Shown: positions 32,477 to 44,529 of the stretch, one piece after another
Layout of the letters: each line of letters begins with the position of its first letter
How positions within the stretch are numbered: the stretch's first letter is position 1
Assembly (NCBI GenBank): GCA_947451925.1
Contig: CANGAW010000006.1
Location: forward strand, 1 to 64,000
Length of the DNA stretch: 64,000 bases
DNA from: Burkholderiales bacterium
GTDB taxonomy: Bacteria; Pseudomonadota; Gammaproteobacteria; Burkholderiales; Burkholderiaceae_D
Reading direction: 5' to 3'
Translations under genes and position numbers: made by a program
Notes under the pieces: model-generated
The model's database searches: none
What the model was told of the DNA's origin: nothing
What the model saw: the letters and a program-made list of their open reading frames with translations, nothing else

Positions 32477-33526
32477 TCAGGGAACCAGTGCTTTTTTCGC
32501 TGCTTGCTTGCGCCGAATTTCAGCCACCGTTATTTGCATGTTGCTCAGACGTTCTGCTGTCAACGGATGCAAGGCGGTGTAGCCGTTGGTGACTGTACCC
32601 GGATAGGCCTTGGCCAGTGCCTGCAGGCTGGACTGTAGCGTGGCCGGATCGACACCTGCCCGCACCAGCAGATAGGCGGCGAGCTTGTCGGCTTCTTCAT
32701 CCATTTTTTCCGGCGTTGTTTTGATGCCGCTGGTGCCGGCCAAACCTGACAAGTCTGGCTGCATAGGCAAGAGTTGATCAATCACGCCGGACACGGTTGC
32801 CGACATCTGCAAGGCAGACGCATGCTGCAGCGTGTTGTGTGCCATTTCACGTGCCAGCATGGCGGCAAGCCCGGTATCCGTTGCAAAAAAATCCAGCATG
32901 CCGCGGGTGATCAAAATACGGCGGCCATCATTGTAGGCATTCACGACGCTGGTATTGCCCTGTTCAATCGCGAAGGCGCAGGCCAGCGTCAAGGGTATTT
33001 CCAGTGCCAAGGCTTTCTCGTTGCGCAGTACCGTTAACTGTAATTTCCGGTAGTTGCTGACCATGCCGGCAAGCAGACGTGCGGCGTCGGTTTCCGCATT
33101 TTGCCCCTGCGGTATCGCTTGATCCTGCACCTTGAGCAGAATGTCACCGTGCCGTATACCGGCCTGCATCGCGCCGCTGCCATTCAACACGCTCATTACC
33201 TGCAGGCGCTCATCGAGATGCAGCTGATTTTTGGCTTGCCCTGTCAGTTCTTTGGAGTAGGAATACTGATTTTTTGCCGTGAAGCCCAACAGAGGACGGG
33301 CATAGCTGCGGCATAGCGCCGCATTTTTGATCAGTAGTGGCGCGGCAACCCGATATAAGCGGTTCTGGTTATCCACGTAAGCACGCAATGGCGAGCTTTC
33401 ACTCGTGCCAGAAAAAGGAGCAACCGAAGACGTGCCGCAGGAAGCCAGCAGCAGGCTGGCAAAGAAAACAAGGATGACGCCTAATATTGGGCGCATGAGC
33501 AAACCACTTTCCTGATGACAGATCAC
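32477..33526 (-). CDS. M48-like lipoprotein with PDZ-like region and altered metallopeptidase motif
   Basis: Lipobox LLASCG; GAMQAGIRHGDILLKVQDQAIP (PDZ-like); LAREMAHNTLQHA in place of HExxH; EEADKLAAYLLVRAG. Confidence 0.8.
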   Translation of the reverse strand: MICHQESGLLMRPILGVILVFFASLLLASCGTSSVAPFSGTSESSPLRAYVDNQNRLYRVAAPLLIKNAALCRSYARPLLGFTAKNQYSYSKELTGQAKNQLHLDERLQVMSVLNGSGAMQAGIRHGDILLKVQDQAIPQGQNAETDAARLLAGMVSNYRKLQLTVLRNEKALALEIPLTLACAFAIEQGNTSVVNAYNDGRRILITRGMLDFFATDTGLAAMLAREMAHNTLQHASALQMSATVSGVIDQLLPMQPDLSGLAGTSGIKTTPEKMDEEADKLAAYLLVRAGVDPATLQSSLQALAKAYPGTVTNGYTALHPLTAERLSNMQITVAEIRRKQAAKKALVP

Positions 33527-33550
33527 GACTTGCTTGCGGACTTCGTTTGT

Positions 33551-34000
33551 TTATTTTTTTCCTGTACTGCCGAAGCCACCCGCTCCACGTTCGGAGCTGT
33601 CAAAGCTGTCGACGATTTTAAATCCTACCTGAAGTACTGGCACGATGACCAGTTGCGCCAGCCTGTCCATTGGATGTAACACAAAGCTGCTGCTGCCGCG
33701 GTTCCAGGTCGAGACCATGAGTTCCCCCTGATAGTCCGAGTCAATCAAGCCGACCAGGTTGCCCAGCACGATGCCATGCTTGTGACCCAGGCCGCTGCGC
33801 GGCAATATCATTGCCGCGTAGCCAGGGTCAGCGATATGGATGGCGATGCCGGTCGGGATCAGGTGCGTTGTGCCAGGTTCAATGTTCAGTGGCTCTTTAA
33901 TGCAGGCGCGCAAATCCAGCCCGGCGCTGCCCGCGGTTGCGTAGGTCGGTAGCTGCTCCTGCAAACGCGGATCGAGGATTTTCAGTTCTATGGTTTTCAT
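33551..34000 (-). CDS. dut: dUTP diphosphatase
   Basis: [43 protein letters not shown]-terminal [12 protein letters not shown]. Confidence 0.98.
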   Translation of the reverse strand: MKTIELKILDPRLQEQLPTYATAGSAGLDLRACIKEPLNIEPGTTHLIPTGIAIHIADPGYAAMILPRSGLGHKHGIVLGNLVGLIDSDYQGELMVSTWNRGSSSFVLHPMDRLAQLVIVPVLQVGFKIVDSFDSSERGAGGFGSTGKK

Positions 34001-34029
34001 GGGGAGGAAATTTTTTTGAAAATAAAAGC

Positions 34030-35217
34030 TCAGAGCCGGCGCGCAATTTCTGCTACCAGCGTGCGTGCCAGACTGAGTTTGTCAGCGCGGGCAAGCGGAT
34101 GCGAACCGGTGGCGTCAAACAGCACCAGTTCATTGTCGTCTCTGCCGAAAGTCTGATGGCCGATATTGCCCACTAACAGTGGTACGCCTTTTTTCTCGCG
34201 TTTCGTGCGTCCGTTTTCGAGCAGATTTTCCGATTCGGCGGCAAAGCCAACGCAGTAGGGTGCTGAAGGAAGCGCAGCCACCGTGGCCAGAATGTCGGGG
34301 TTCTGCTCGAATTGCAGGCTGGGCATCACGCCTGCCTGCTTTTTGATTTTTTGCTGGCTGACTGCAGCAACCCGCCAGTCGGCCACTGCCGCCACTGCAA
34401 TAAACACCTGCTGCTGATGAATGTGCTGCATCACCGCGGCCAACATTTCTGCAGCGGTTAATACCGGTAGCATGCTTACGCCAGCAGGGGCCGCCAGTGC
34501 AGTCGGGCCAGAGACTAAGGTGACGTGTGCGCCGGCGTCCCGCGCCGCACGGGCTAGTGCATAGCCCATTTTGCCCGAGGACAGATTGGTGATGCCGCGT
34601 ACCGGATCAATCGGTTCGAAGGTCGGGCCGGCAGTAATTAATACCCGCTTGCCAGTGAGGTGTTTGGGTTGAAAAAAGGCCGTCAGTTCTTCCAGCAGTT
34701 GTTCCGGCTCCAGCATGCGGCCCAGTCCGGTTTCGCCACAGGCCTGCTCGCCGGCAGCGGGCCCAAGCAGGGTGATGCCGTCTTTTGCCAGTTGTTCTGC
34801 ATTGCGCTGCGTTGCCGGGTTTTGCCACATTTCTACGTTCATCGCCGGTGCAATTAGCAGTGGCACAGAAGCAGGCCGGGCCAGACATAAGGTGGATAAC
34901 AAATCATCGGCCGCACCATGTGCGAGCTTGCGCATGAAGTCGGCCGAGCAGGGCGCAATCAGGATCGCGTCAGCCTGACGGCTGAGTTCGATGTGGGCCA
35001 TATTGTTGGCAATGCGCGCATCCCACTGGTCGGTAAACACGGGTTTGCCGGACAGGGCCTGCATCGTCACCGGTGTGATGAAATGCTGGGCTGCCTGCGT
35101 CATGACTACCTGAACCGTTGCACCAGCCTTTATCAGCGCGCGCGTCAGTTCTGCTGACTTGTAGCAGGCGACGCCGCCAGTCAGTCCCAACACCACCCGT
35201 TTGCCATTGAGATCCAT
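34030..35217 (-). CDS. coaBC: Bifunctional phosphopantothenoylcysteine decarboxylase / phosphopantothenate-cysteine ligase
   Basis: [74 protein letters not shown]; probable start 35217. Confidence 0.97.
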   Translation of the reverse strand: MDLNGKRVVLGLTGGVACYKSAELTRALIKAGATVQVVMTQAAQHFITPVTMQALSGKPVFTDQWDARIANNMAHIELSRQADAILIAPCSADFMRKLAHGAADDLLSTLCLARPASVPLLIAPAMNVEMWQNPATQRNAEQLAKDGITLLGPAAGEQACGETGLGRMLEPEQLLEELTAFFQPKHLTGKRVLITAGPTFEPIDPVRGITNLSSGKMGYALARAARDAGAHVTLVSGPTALAAPAGVSMLPVLTAAEMLAAVMQHIHQQQVFIAVAAVADWRVAAVSQQKIKKQAGVMPSLQFEQNPDILATVAALPSAPYCVGFAAESENLLENGRTKREKKGVPLLVGNIGHQTFGRDDNELVLFDATGSHPLARADKLSLARTLVAEIARRL

Positions 35218-35236
35218 AAGCGTCCTTAGCTGCAGG

Positions 35237-35725
35237 CTAGCGGTTAACCCGGCGGAATTCATCCAGTATGAACAGGATGGCACCCAGCGTAATCGCACTG
35301 TCGGCGACATTGAATGCTGGCCAGTGCCAGCCCAGCACATGCACATCTAAAAAATCAATCACATGGCCATAGACAAGCCGGTCGATCAGGTTGCCGATCG
35401 CGCCGCCCAGAATCAGCGCCAGAGCCCAGCAAAATAAACGCTGCGACGGGTTGCGCTTCAACATCCACAGAATCAGTAAGGATGCCGCCAGCGAGATACC
35501 GGCAAACAGATAGCGCTGCCAGCCCTGTTGATCAGCGAGAAAACTGAATGCCGCGCCTTTGTTGTAAACCATCACCAGATTAAAGAATGAGGTCACAGCT
35601 TCCGACTGACCAAACGTCATCAGGCGGCTTAGCGTGATTTTGGAGACCTGGTCCAGCAGCACAATGACAGCGGCAATGCCCAGCCATTGGCTTAAGCCTG
35701 CATTGCCGGTGTTTTTTCTTGCCAT
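35237..35725 (-). CDS. lspA: Lipoprotein signal peptidase
   Basis: LDQVSKITLSRL, VYNKGAAFSFL, GGAIGNLIDRLVYGHVIDFLDVH, FNVADSAITLGA. Confidence 0.98.
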   Translation of the reverse strand: MARKNTGNAGLSQWLGIAAVIVLLDQVSKITLSRLMTFGQSEAVTSFFNLVMVYNKGAAFSFLADQQGWQRYLFAGISLAASLLILWMLKRNPSQRLFCWALALILGGAIGNLIDRLVYGHVIDFLDVHVLGWHWPAFNVADSAITLGAILFILDEFRRVNR

Positions 35726-35755
35726 GATGTTTTCTTTCGTATCAGCGCTGCTGGT

Positions 35756-38623
35756 TCAGGCAATATGCCGGCGTTCGCCCTGGCCAAATAAATTGGCCAC
35801 GCAGCGGCTGCACAGTCCCGCATGTTCGGCATGACTGCCGACGTCGGCACGGTAATGCCAGCAGCGTTCGCATTTTTTGTGCGCCGACGCTGTCACCAAT
35901 ACGGTTTCATCATTGGCAGATGGTGCTTCTACCACGTTGGCAGCGGAGGTGATCAATACAAATTTCAGATCTTCACCCAGACTATTAAGCAACGCAAAGT
36001 TGTCGCCGCTTGCGCGAATCTCGACTTCGGCCTGCAGCGAAGAGCCGATGGCGCCGGACACCCGCAGGTCTTCGAGCTGCTTTTGCACATTCGCGCGAAT
36101 CTCGCGCAGGGCGGTAAATTTTTGCAGCAAGGTTTCGGCATCGCTGACGACGGGCAGCGTATAAAACGATTGCGTAAAAATCGTTTCGCCGGAGCCGGCA
36201 AAGCTTTCTTCGTCGGCAAACACAGCCCACGCTTCTTCAACTGTGAAAGACAAAATCGGCGCCATCAATGGCAGCAAGGATTGGGTGATGTGCCAGATGG
36301 CCGTTTGTGCCGAACGACGGGCCGCAGAGTTTACACCGCTGGTATACAAGCGGTCTTTCAGAATGTCGAGGTAAAAGCCGCCGAGGTCTTCAGAGCAGTA
36401 CATTTGCAACTTGGCGACCACCGGATGAAATTCATAATCGACAAAATGCTGACGCACTTCTGTTTGCAATTGCGTCATGCGGGCAATCGCATAGCGATCT
36501 ATTTCCAGCATGTCGGCGACCGCTACGCTATCGGTAGCCGGATTGAAGTCTGAGGTATTAGCCAGCAAAAAGCGCAGCGTGTTGCGAATGCGGCGATAAC
36601 TTTCGGTGACGCGCTTTAAGATTTCGTCCGAAATAGACAGCTCGCCTGAATAATCGGTGGCAGCGACCCACAGCCGCAAAATATCGGCGCCCAGTGAGTC
36701 CGAAACTTTTTGCGGTGCCACCACATTGCCTTTGGACTTGGACATTTTTTTGCCCTCGCCGTCAACCACAAAGCCGTGCGTCAGCAAGGCTTTGTAAGGG
36801 GCGCAGCCGTTGAGCATGGCTGAAGTCAGCAGCGAAGAGTGAAACCAGCCGCGATGCTGGTCTGAGCCTTCCAGATACAGATCGGCCGGAAAGTGCGATT
36901 CAAGCTTGTGCGAGCCGCGCAGCACGGTCTGGTGCGTGGTGCCCGAATCAAACCAGACGTCGAGCGTGTCTTTGTTTTTTTCGTACAAGGCTGCATCGGC
37001 GCCAAGGAAGCTGGCCAGGTCCAGCGTGTGCCAGGCTTCAATGCCATGCTGCTCGACTTGCAGTGCAATCTTTTCCAGCAAGGCCGGTGTGTCCGGATGC
37101 AGCTCGCCCGTTTCTTTGTGGACGAAGAAGGCCATCGGCACGCCCCATTGGCGTTGACGCGACAGCGTCCAGTCAGGACGGTTGGCAATCATGCCATGCA
37201 GCCTGGCCTTGCCCCAGCTGGGGAAAAACTGGGTGGCTTCAATCGCCGCTAAAGCAGACTGGCGCAAGGAAGGGCCGCCGTCTTTGGGTGTGCGGTCCAT
37301 GCTGGCAAACCATTGCGAAGTGGCACGATAAATGATGGGTGTCTTATGACGCCAGCAGTGCATATAGCTGTGATCAAACATCACCAGCTTGAACAGGGCG
37401 CCGGCTGCATCGAGCGCACTGCAAATCGGCTTGGACGCTTCCCAGATGGTCATGCCGCCAAACAGCGGCAGCGTTGACGCATAGTGGCCGTCGCCCATGA
37501 CGGGACTGATGATGGCGTCGTCCTGCATGCCATGGGCTTTGCAGGACGCATAGTCTTCCACGCCATAGGCTGGCGCCGAGTGAACGATGCCGGTGCCGGA
37601 ATCGGCGGTCACGTACTCGCCCAGATAGACAGGTGACAGACGATCATAACCAGCGTCGGCAGTCGCCAAGGGATGATGAAAATTAATCAGCGACAGGGCT
37701 TCGCCGCGGCAGGTGGCAATGACTTTGCCCTCTAATCCAAAACGCAGCAGGCAGCTGGCGACCAGTTCTTCAGCCAGTATCAGCAGTACCGCTTCACCAT
37801 TGCGCGTGGTCTCAACCAGTGCGTAGCTGAACTCGGGGTGGACGTTCAAGGCCTGATTCGACGGGATGGTCCACGGTGTGGTGGTCCAGATTACCGCATA
37901 GCCTTTGTCGGTGGGCAGGCTGGTCAGACCAAATGCTTTTGCGATGCGCTCAGGTTCTGCAAACGCAAAGCCGACATCAATGGCCGGATCGCGCTTGTCC
38001 TGATATTCCACTTCCGCCTCAGCCAGCGCCGAGCCGCAGTCAAAACACCAGTTCACCGGTTTCAAGCCGCGATACACAAAGCCCTTCTCGAGTATGCTGC
38101 CGAGGGCACGGATTTCATCGGCCTCATTGCCGTAGTTCATGGTCAGATAGGGATTGTCCCATTCGGCCAGTACACCGAGCCGAATAAAATCTTTTTTCTG
38201 CCGGGCCACTTGTTCGCTGGCGTATGCACGTGACTTGGCAAGCACATCAGCGGTAGGCAGATGCTTGCCGAATTGTTTTTCAATTTGAATTTCAATCGGC
38301 ATGCCGTGGCAATCCCAGCCCGGCACATACTGCGCATCAAAGCCGTCAAGCTGACGGGTTTTGACGATCATGTCTTTCAAAATTTTATTCACTGCATGAC
38401 CGATATGAATATCGCCGTTTGCATACGGCGGGCCGTCATGCAAAATAAATTTTGGTTTGCCGGCAGAGGCCTTGCGAATGCGCTGGTACAGATTTTTTTC
38501 TTGCCATTGTGCGACCCATTGCGGTTCGCGTTTGGCCATATCGCCGCGCATCGGGAAAGGGGTTTCGGTCATGTTGACCTGGTATTTACTCTCTGGCTTG
38601 TTGCCGGCTTTTTTGTCAGACAT
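35756..38623 (-). CDS. ileS: Isoleucine-tRNA ligase
   Basis: [32 protein letters not shown]-terminal Zn motif [12 protein letters not shown]...CSRCVANL. Confidence 0.98.
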   Translation of the reverse strand: MSDKKAGNKPESKYQVNMTETPFPMRGDMAKREPQWVAQWQEKNLYQRIRKASAGKPKFILHDGPPYANGDIHIGHAVNKILKDMIVKTRQLDGFDAQYVPGWDCHGMPIEIQIEKQFGKHLPTADVLAKSRAYASEQVARQKKDFIRLGVLAEWDNPYLTMNYGNEADEIRALGSILEKGFVYRGLKPVNWCFDCGSALAEAEVEYQDKRDPAIDVGFAFAEPERIAKAFGLTSLPTDKGYAVIWTTTPWTIPSNQALNVHPEFSYALVETTRNGEAVLLILAEELVASCLLRFGLEGKVIATCRGEALSLINFHHPLATADAGYDRLSPVYLGEYVTADSGTGIVHSAPAYGVEDYASCKAHGMQDDAIISPVMGDGHYASTLPLFGGMTIWEASKPICSALDAAGALFKLVMFDHSYMHCWRHKTPIIYRATSQWFASMDRTPKDGGPSLRQSALAAIEATQFFPSWGKARLHGMIANRPDWTLSRQRQWGVPMAFFVHKETGELHPDTPALLEKIALQVEQHGIEAWHTLDLASFLGADAALYEKNKDTLDVWFDSGTTHQTVLRGSHKLESHFPADLYLEGSDQHRGWFHSSLLTSAMLNGCAPYKALLTHGFVVDGEGKKMSKSKGNVVAPQKVSDSLGADILRLWVAATDYSGELSISDEILKRVTESYRRIRNTLRFLLANTSDFNPATDSVAVADMLEIDRYAIARMTQLQTEVRQHFVDYEFHPVVAKLQMYCSEDLGGFYLDILKDRLYTSGVNSAARRSAQTAIWHITQSLLPLMAPILSFTVEEAWAVFADEESFAGSGETIFTQSFYTLPVVSDAETLLQKFTALREIRANVQKQLEDLRVSGAIGSSLQAEVEIRASGDNFALLNSLGEDLKFVLITSAANVVEAPSANDETVLVTASAHKKCERCWHYRADVGSHAEHAGLCSRCVANLFGQGERRHIA

Positions 38624-38657
38624 GGGGCTCGTATTCAATAAAAAATTCAATTAATTT

Positions 38658-39611
38658 TCAGTTGCTTATCTGGGCGCTGAAAAAATCACGTGCGGCAGCA
38701 GCATCGGCGTCAATCGCCTTGGTCAGCGTGGCGAGGTCGTCATATTTTTCTTCGTCACGCAGCTTGTGTAGAAATTCGACGCGGATCAATTTGCCATAGC
38801 ACTGCGCTGAAAAATCAAACAGGTGGACTTCAAGCAGCACGCGACCATTATCTTCAACCGTCGGTCGCACACCCATACTGGCTACAGCCGGTAAAGGCTG
38901 CCCGGCCAGACCATGTACCTGCACCACAAAAATGCCGGACAGCGCAGGGCGCTTGTGCGCGATGCGCAAATTCAGTGTGGGAAAGCCGATCGTGCGTCCC
39001 AGTTTTTTTCCATGCAGCACACGGCCCGTAATCGCATAAGGCTGACCTAGCAGCTCGGCTACGCGAGCAAAGTCATTGCCCTGCAAAACACGGCGCACTG
39101 CCGAAGAAGAAATCCGGTCGCCCTCATGCATCACCGTTTGCAGCGCCACCACTTCGAAGCCGAACTGGCGACCCGCCTCGCGCAGCATGGCAAAGTTGCC
39201 TGCCCGTTTGGCACCAAAACAAAAGTCGTCACCAACGATGAGCCATTTGACTTGCAAACCATTGACCAGCACGTCTTTAATAAACGCTTCAGGTGACAGT
39301 GCGGCAAAAGCCGCATTGAAGTGCTCAACGATGACCCTGTCTACACCGGCCCCCGCCAAGGCTTGCAGCTTGTCCCGCAAATTGGCAATGCGGGCCGGAG
39401 CACGGCCGGGGTCGCCTGCGAGTCCGGCGAAAAACTCACGCGGGTGCGGCTCGAAGGTCATCACCGTTGCATCGATTCCCAGTCTTTTGGCGGCCTCTTG
39501 CACGCGCGCGAGCAAAGCCCGATGGCCGCGATGCATGCCATCGAAATTGCCGATCGTCAGCGCGCAAGGGCGGCGTGCGTCGGCGTTGGGAAGTCCACGA
39601 AATACCTTCAT
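38658..39611 (-). CDS. ribF: Bifunctional riboflavin kinase/FAD synthetase
   Basis: ALTIGNFDGMHRGHRALLARV, TFEPHPREFF, GRVLHGKKLGRTIGFPTLNL, GVRPTV. Confidence 0.97.
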   Translation of the reverse strand: MKVFRGLPNADARRPCALTIGNFDGMHRGHRALLARVQEAAKRLGIDATVMTFEPHPREFFAGLAGDPGRAPARIANLRDKLQALAGAGVDRVIVEHFNAAFAALSPEAFIKDVLVNGLQVKWLIVGDDFCFGAKRAGNFAMLREAGRQFGFEVVALQTVMHEGDRISSSAVRRVLQGNDFARVAELLGQPYAITGRVLHGKKLGRTIGFPTLNLRIAHKRPALSGIFVVQVHGLAGQPLPAVASMGVRPTVEDNGRVLLEVHLFDFSAQCYGKLIRVEFLHKLRDEEKYDDLATLTKAIDADAAAARDFFSAQISN

Positions 39612-39736
39612 GCGCTGGTGAATTGAATGCAACAGGTGGAAAGCCGTCGATTATAGTTGTTTTCCTTGGTCTTCCCGCAATGCAAAGCGATGACAAAGCG
39701 CGGCTCTCATCCGGCGTTTGAAATTTCTCTGCTTCC

Positions 39737-40462
39737 CTACATGGCACCCCACATCGCCTGTATCACCGTAATTGCGGCCAAGCCGGCAGTCTCGGTGCGC
39801 AATACCCGCTCGCCCATGGACAGGCACAGTGCGCCATGGGCAATGGCGGCGTTTTCTTCGGTGTCAGTAAATCCGCCTTCAGGGCCGATCATGATGGTGA
39901 CGGCCTGTGGCGGCTGGTGGCGGGCCCAGTCCGACAGGGATTGCCCGGCGCGGGGCGAAAGTAAAATCCGGCGGTGCAGGTCTTGCTGGCCCACCCACTG
40001 CGTGAAATTCGTTGGTTCGGCCAGATGCGGCAGCCGGTTGCGGCCGCATTGTTCGGCAGCGGCGACGATGATGCCTTGCCAATGCTGCATTTTTTTCTCG
40101 GCACGTTCGGCAGATAATTTGACAACACATCGGCTGGCAGCCAGCGGTGCAATGGCGGTTGCGCCCAGCTCGACCGCTTTTTCCACGATCCAGTCCATCT
40201 TGCTGCCTTCGGGCAGTGCTTGTGCCAGAGTCAGTGCGTGCGCCGGCTCTGCCTCGCGCACAGAAAAGGACTTGAGTTCGACCTGCACCTGTTTTTTATC
40301 AATCTGCAGCACGGTGGCAGAGTATTCACCGCCCTTGCCATTAAAAAGCGTAATAACTTCATCGACCGCCAGGCGCAGCACATGGATATGACGCGCAACT
40401 TCGTCCGACAGTGTCAGGCGCAGTCCGACCTCCAGTGGTTCATTGCAAAAAAAACGGGGCAT
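39737..40462 (-). CDS. rsmE: 16S rRNA (uracil1498-N3)-methyltransferase
   Basis: HIHVLRLAVDEVITLFNGKGGEY, MIGPEGGFTDTEENAA, LSMGERVLRTETAGLAAI. Confidence 0.95.
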   Translation of the reverse strand: MPRFFCNEPLEVGLRLTLSDEVARHIHVLRLAVDEVITLFNGKGGEYSATVLQIDKKQVQVELKSFSVREAEPAHALTLAQALPEGSKMDWIVEKAVELGATAIAPLAASRCVVKLSAERAEKKMQHWQGIIVAAAEQCGRNRLPHLAEPTNFTQWVGQQDLHRRILLSPRAGQSLSDWARHQPPQAVTIMIGPEGGFTDTEENAAIAHGALCLSMGERVLRTETAGLAAITVIQAMWGAM

Positions 40463-40590
40463 GATCGGCTTGATAAAAAAGTGATGGAGCGGTCTTGAAT
40501 TGTAAGCGGGTGGTGACCGTCTGGTAAAATTCGTGGTTTTTCGGCAGACAAAAAACGCATCAGCGGCCTCTGCCATTCAATCTTACCAAC

Positions 40591-42585
40591 ATGAATCCAA
40601 CTTTAAATACCAGCAAGATGGCTAATGCGATTCGCGCACTGGCAATGGACGCCGTGCAAAAGGCCAACTCCGGACATCCCGGCATGCCTATGGGAATGGC
40701 CGAGATTGCCGTAGCGTTGTGGAGCACGCATCTGCGCCATAACCCTGCCGATCCGAAATGGATAGACCGTGATCGCTTCGTCGTCTCCAACGGCCATGGC
40801 TCCATGTTGCTGTATGCGTTGCTGCATTTGTCAGGTTATCAGCTGCCGATTGAAGAGCTGAAAAATTTCCGTCAGCTGCACTCGAAAACACCGGGCCATC
40901 CGGAAGTCGATATCACCCCGGGTGTGGAAACCACCACCGGCCCGCTCGGGCAAGGTCTGACCAATGCCGTTGGTATGGCACTGGCAGAGTCTTTATTGTC
41001 GGCGCAATTCAACAAGCCCGGCTTTGACATCATTGACCACTACACCTATGTGTTCCTCGGCGACGGTTGTCTGATGGAAGGCATCAGCCACGAAGCCTGC
41101 TCGCTGGCCGGCACCTTGCGCCTGCCCAAGCTGATTGCGCTGTATGACGACAATGGCATTTCAATTGACGGCAAAGTCGACGGCTGGTTCCGCGACGATA
41201 CGCCCAAGCGTTTTGAAGCCTACGGCTGGAACGTGATTGCCGCTGTCGATGGTCACAATGTGGAAGCCGTTGCCGCTGCCGTGGCTGCTGCGAAAAAATC
41301 TGACCGTCCAACCCTGATCTGCTGCAAGACAGTGATCGGCAAGGGCGCTCCAAACATGCAGGGCAGTGACAAGGTCCATGGTGCAGCGCTCGGCGACACC
41401 GAAATTGCCGCTACCCGCGCCGCCATTGACTGGCCGCATGCGCCGTTTGATATTCCGGCAGAGGTCTACGCGGACTGGGACGCTAAAGCAAAAGGCGCCA
41501 CCCTGCAGTCTGCGTGGGAACAAAAATTTGCCGCATATCGTGCGCAATTTCCGGCTGAAGCGGCAGAGCTGTTGCGTCGTATGGCTGGCGTACTGCCCGA
41601 GCAATTTGCACAAACGGTTGAGGCCTACATTGCCGCTTGCGTTGAGAAAAAAGAAACCATCGCCACCCGTAAAGCCAGCCAGAACGCGATTCAGGCCTTT
41701 GCGCCCGTGTTACCGGAATTTTTAGGCGGCTCGGCCGACCTGACCGGTTCCAACCTCACCAACTGGAAAGAATGTATTGCCGTGCGCGCCGGCGTACCGG
41801 GCAACCATATCAACTATGGCGTGCGCGAATTTGGCATGAGCGCCATCATGAATGGTATTGCGCTGCATGGCGGCTATATTCCCTTCGGCGCGACCTTCCT
41901 GACCTTCTCGGATTACAGCCGCAACGCACTGCGTATGGCGGCGCTGATGAAAATCCGTTCGATTTTCGTCTTCACGCATGATTCGATTGGTCTGGGTGAA
42001 GATGGCCCTACCCATCAGTCCGTTGAACACATTTCGAGCATGCGCCTGATTCCGAATCTGGATAACTGGCGTCCTTGCGACACCGTTGAATCCGCGATTG
42101 CGTGGGAGCAGGCAGTGCTTCGTCATAACGGCCCGAGCACTTTGATTTTCTCGCGCCAGAACTTGCCTTACATGGCACGCAGCCAGGAGCAAATTGCTGC
42201 AGTCCGCCGCGGTGGCTATGTGCTGAAAGACGCAGAAAAACCGCAAGCGATTCTGATTGCTACCGGCTCCGAAGTCGAGCTGGCAATGAATGCAGCACAG
42301 GCACTGGCGGCAGAAGGTATTGCTGTTCGTGTGGTGTCGATGCCGAGCACGGATGTATTTGACCGGCAGGACGCCGCCTACAAAGCCAGCGTGCTGACCA
42401 AAGGGGTGCCGCGTGTGGCGGTTGAGGCCGGCGTGACGGACTTCTGGTTCAAATATGTAGGCCTCGAAGGCGCGGTGATCGGCATTGACAGCTTTGGCGA
42501 ATCCGCGCCAGCCGGTGCCTTGTTCAAGTATTTCGGTTTCACAATCGAGAACGTTGTGGCCGCGGTCAAATCCGTATTGATTTGA
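40591..42585 (+). CDS. tkt: Transketolase
   Basis: [64 protein letters not shown]. Confidence 0.98.
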   Translation: MNPTLNTSKMANAIRALAMDAVQKANSGHPGMPMGMAEIAVALWSTHLRHNPADPKWIDRDRFVVSNGHGSMLLYALLHLSGYQLPIEELKNFRQLHSKTPGHPEVDITPGVETTTGPLGQGLTNAVGMALAESLLSAQFNKPGFDIIDHYTYVFLGDGCLMEGISHEACSLAGTLRLPKLIALYDDNGISIDGKVDGWFRDDTPKRFEAYGWNVIAAVDGHNVEAVAAAVAAAKKSDRPTLICCKTVIGKGAPNMQGSDKVHGAALGDTEIAATRAAIDWPHAPFDIPAEVYADWDAKAKGATLQSAWEQKFAAYRAQFPAEAAELLRRMAGVLPEQFAQTVEAYIAACVEKKETIATRKASQNAIQAFAPVLPEFLGGSADLTGSNLTNWKECIAVRAGVPGNHINYGVREFGMSAIMNGIALHGGYIPFGATFLTFSDYSRNALRMAALMKIRSIFVFTHDSIGLGEDGPTHQSVEHISSMRLIPNLDNWRPCDTVESAIAWEQAVLRHNGPSTLIFSRQNLPYMARSQEQIAAVRRGGYVLKDAEKPQAILIATGSEVELAMNAAQALAAEGIAVRVVSMPSTDVFDRQDAAYKASVLTKGVPRVAVEAGVTDFWFKYVGLEGAVIGIDSFGESAPAGALFKYFGFTIENVVAAVKSVLI

Positions 42586-42597
42586 TCTGACCTTATT

Positions 42598-42638
42598 CAT
42601 TTCAATTGCACATTTCAATTGCTTATTTCATCTGCTTA
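42598..42638. repeat. Imperfect tandem repeat (about 13-14 bp, about 3 units, consensus ATTTCAATTGCNN) between tkt and gap
   Basis: ATTTCAATTGCAC-ATTTCAATTGCTT-ATTTCATCTGCTT read directly. Confidence 0.7.
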
Positions 42639-42658
42639 TCACTATTCAGGAGATCAAC

Positions 42659-43669
42659 ATGACTATCAAGGTTGCCATTAATGGCTATGGCCGCATCGGC
42701 CGCAATATCCTGCGCGCCCACTATGAAGGCGGCAAGAAAAACGACATCCAGATCGTCGCCATCAATGATCTCGGCAATGCCGAATCCAATGCCCACCTGA
42801 CCCGCTACGACACTGCGCACGGCAAATTCCCCGGCACCGTTACGGTCGACGGCGACAACATGATCGTCAACGGCGACAAGATCCGCGTCTTCGCGCAACG
42901 CAATCCATCCGACATCCCTTGGGGTGAACTGGGTGTGGATGTTGTGCTGGAGTGCACCGGCTTTTTCACCACCAAAGAAAAAGCCTCGGCCCACATCCGC
43001 GGCGGCGCCAAAAAAGTCATCATCTCCGCTCCCGGTGGCAAGGATGTCGATGCGACGGTGGTGTTTGGTGTCAATCAGGGCGTCTTGAAAGCAAGCGACA
43101 CCGTGATCTCGAACGCATCCTGCACCACCAACTGTCTGGCACCGCTGGTCAAGCCTTTGAACGACACCATCGGTGTGGTCAATGGCCTGATGACCACCGT
43201 TCATGCGTACACCAATGACCAGGTGCTGACAGACGTGATGCACGAAGACTTGCGTCGCGCCCGTTCAGCCACCCAATCAATGATCCCGACCAAGACCGGT
43301 GCAGCCGCTGCCGTTGGTCTGGTGCTGCCAGAGTTGAATGGCCGCCTCGATGGCTTCTCGATCCGCGTGCCGACCATCAATGTCTCCATCGTTGACTTGT
43401 CTTTCATCGCCGCGCGTGACACTACGGTTGAAGAAATCAACGCGATCATGAAAGCAGCTGCCGATGGTCCGTTGAAAGGCGTTTTGACCTACAACACCGA
43501 GCCACTGGTGTCGGTTGACTTCAACCACAATCCGGCGTCGAGCAATTTCGATGCGACCCTGACCAAGGTTTCAGGCCGTCTGGTCAAAGTCTCGTCATGG
43601 TATGACAACGAGTGGGGCTTCTCGAACCGCATGCTCGACACCACGATGGCGCTGATGACGGCAAAATAA
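42659..43669 (+). CDS. gap: Glyceraldehyde-3-phosphate dehydrogenase
   Basis: [51 protein letters not shown]. Confidence 0.98.
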   Translation: MTIKVAINGYGRIGRNILRAHYEGGKKNDIQIVAINDLGNAESNAHLTRYDTAHGKFPGTVTVDGDNMIVNGDKIRVFAQRNPSDIPWGELGVDVVLECTGFFTTKEKASAHIRGGAKKVIISAPGGKDVDATVVFGVNQGVLKASDTVISNASCTTNCLAPLVKPLNDTIGVVNGLMTTVHAYTNDQVLTDVMHEDLRRARSATQSMIPTKTGAAAAVGLVLPELNGRLDGFSIRVPTINVSIVDLSFIAARDTTVEEINAIMKAAADGPLKGVLTYNTEPLVSVDFNHNPASSNFDATLTKVSGRLVKVSSWYDNEWGFSNRMLDTTMALMTAK

Positions 43670-43685
43670 GCCACGCAGCAGAAAA

Positions 43686-43718
43686 GAAAAATCCCGCTTC
43701 ATGCGGGATTTTTTTTGT
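43686..43718 (+). terminator. Intrinsic terminator after gap
   Basis: AAAAATCCCGCTTCATGCGGGATTTTTTTT. Confidence 0.9.
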
Positions 43719-43731
43719 CCTGTCCTCGAGC

Positions 43732-44385
43732 TTAATATTTTTCGAAATGTGGCGAACGCGGCCCTGGCAGCAAGCCGCCTGGTCTGGCCGCCAGCAAACG
43801 ATAGCTGGTCATGCGCGCAACCGAATGTCCCTGGTCACCGATGTTATTGGCAACCTGTTTGATCAGGCCGGCGATCAGCATGACGGCCAGGCTGTTGCTG
43901 CTATTGTTTTGTCCTTCAGAACTCGATGCGCTTGCTGCACCGTCCCACAATAACTGACCGCTGCGTGTATCAACGAGTCTGGCTTTGGCGGCCACGATGA
44001 CAGAGCTGTCGAAGATCTGATACACCGCGCCGTACTGTTCGATCGTGATGAAGAGTGCGGCGTCGGCACCAAAAATTTCATTGAGTTTTTCCAGTGGTGC
44101 CTGATGCATTTCTCCCGGATGCGGCAAGCCGTTTTCCTTGAAGGTCTGGTCAACCAGCGCTACCGGAAAAACATAGTAGCCAGCTTCGGCCAGTGGCGCT
44201 GTTACCGTCGACAACATGCTGTAAGAGGCGCGCACGTCCGGCGAGTTGTTCAGTGGAGGCAGAACCAGAATCGAGCGCGGCTTGCTTTGTTTTAAGGCGG
44301 TGTAGTCATAGGCTTTGGGCGTTGCGCAAGCGCCCAACAGCATCATTAAGCACAGCAGCAACAGTCGTGAAATGAATGAGTTCAT
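43732..44385 (-). CDS. DUF799 (GNA1162-like) lipoprotein
   Basis: Lipobox LLGACA; KPRSILVLPPLNNSPDVRASYSMLSTVTAPLAEAGYYVFPVALVDQTFKENGL. Confidence 0.88.
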   Translation of the reverse strand: MNSFISRLLLLCLMMLLGACATPKAYDYTALKQSKPRSILVLPPLNNSPDVRASYSMLSTVTAPLAEAGYYVFPVALVDQTFKENGLPHPGEMHQAPLEKLNEIFGADAALFITIEQYGAVYQIFDSSVIVAAKARLVDTRSGQLLWDGAASASSSEGQNNSSNSLAVMLIAGLIKQVANNIGDQGHSVARMTSYRLLAARPGGLLPGPRSPHFEKY

Positions 44386-44438
44386 GGCAGGTCTTAAGGT
44401 CCGTTTGAAAATGCTTGTAGGTGCTATACGAGAAAAGT

Positions 44439-44529
44439 CACTGGACCCCAGCCTGCGCTGGGGTGACCTCAGAGTTTGACGCGCTGCTGACGCTACTACC
44501 GTCGCCCCAGCGCAGGCTGGGGCCCAGTG
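44439..44529. repeat. REP/BIME-like element: two 29-bp palindromic units in inverted orientation
   Basis: CACTGGACCCCAGCCTGCGCTGGGGTGAC (44439-44467) and, reverse-complemented, CACTGGGCCCCAGCCTGCGCTGGGGCGAC (44501-44529): 27/29 identity; each contains hairpin CCCCAGC-CTGC-GCTGGGG. Confidence 0.85.

Noticed and set aside
41722-42618. 298-aa antisense ORF opposite tkt
   Set aside because: Mirror frame of transketolase; no domain signature.
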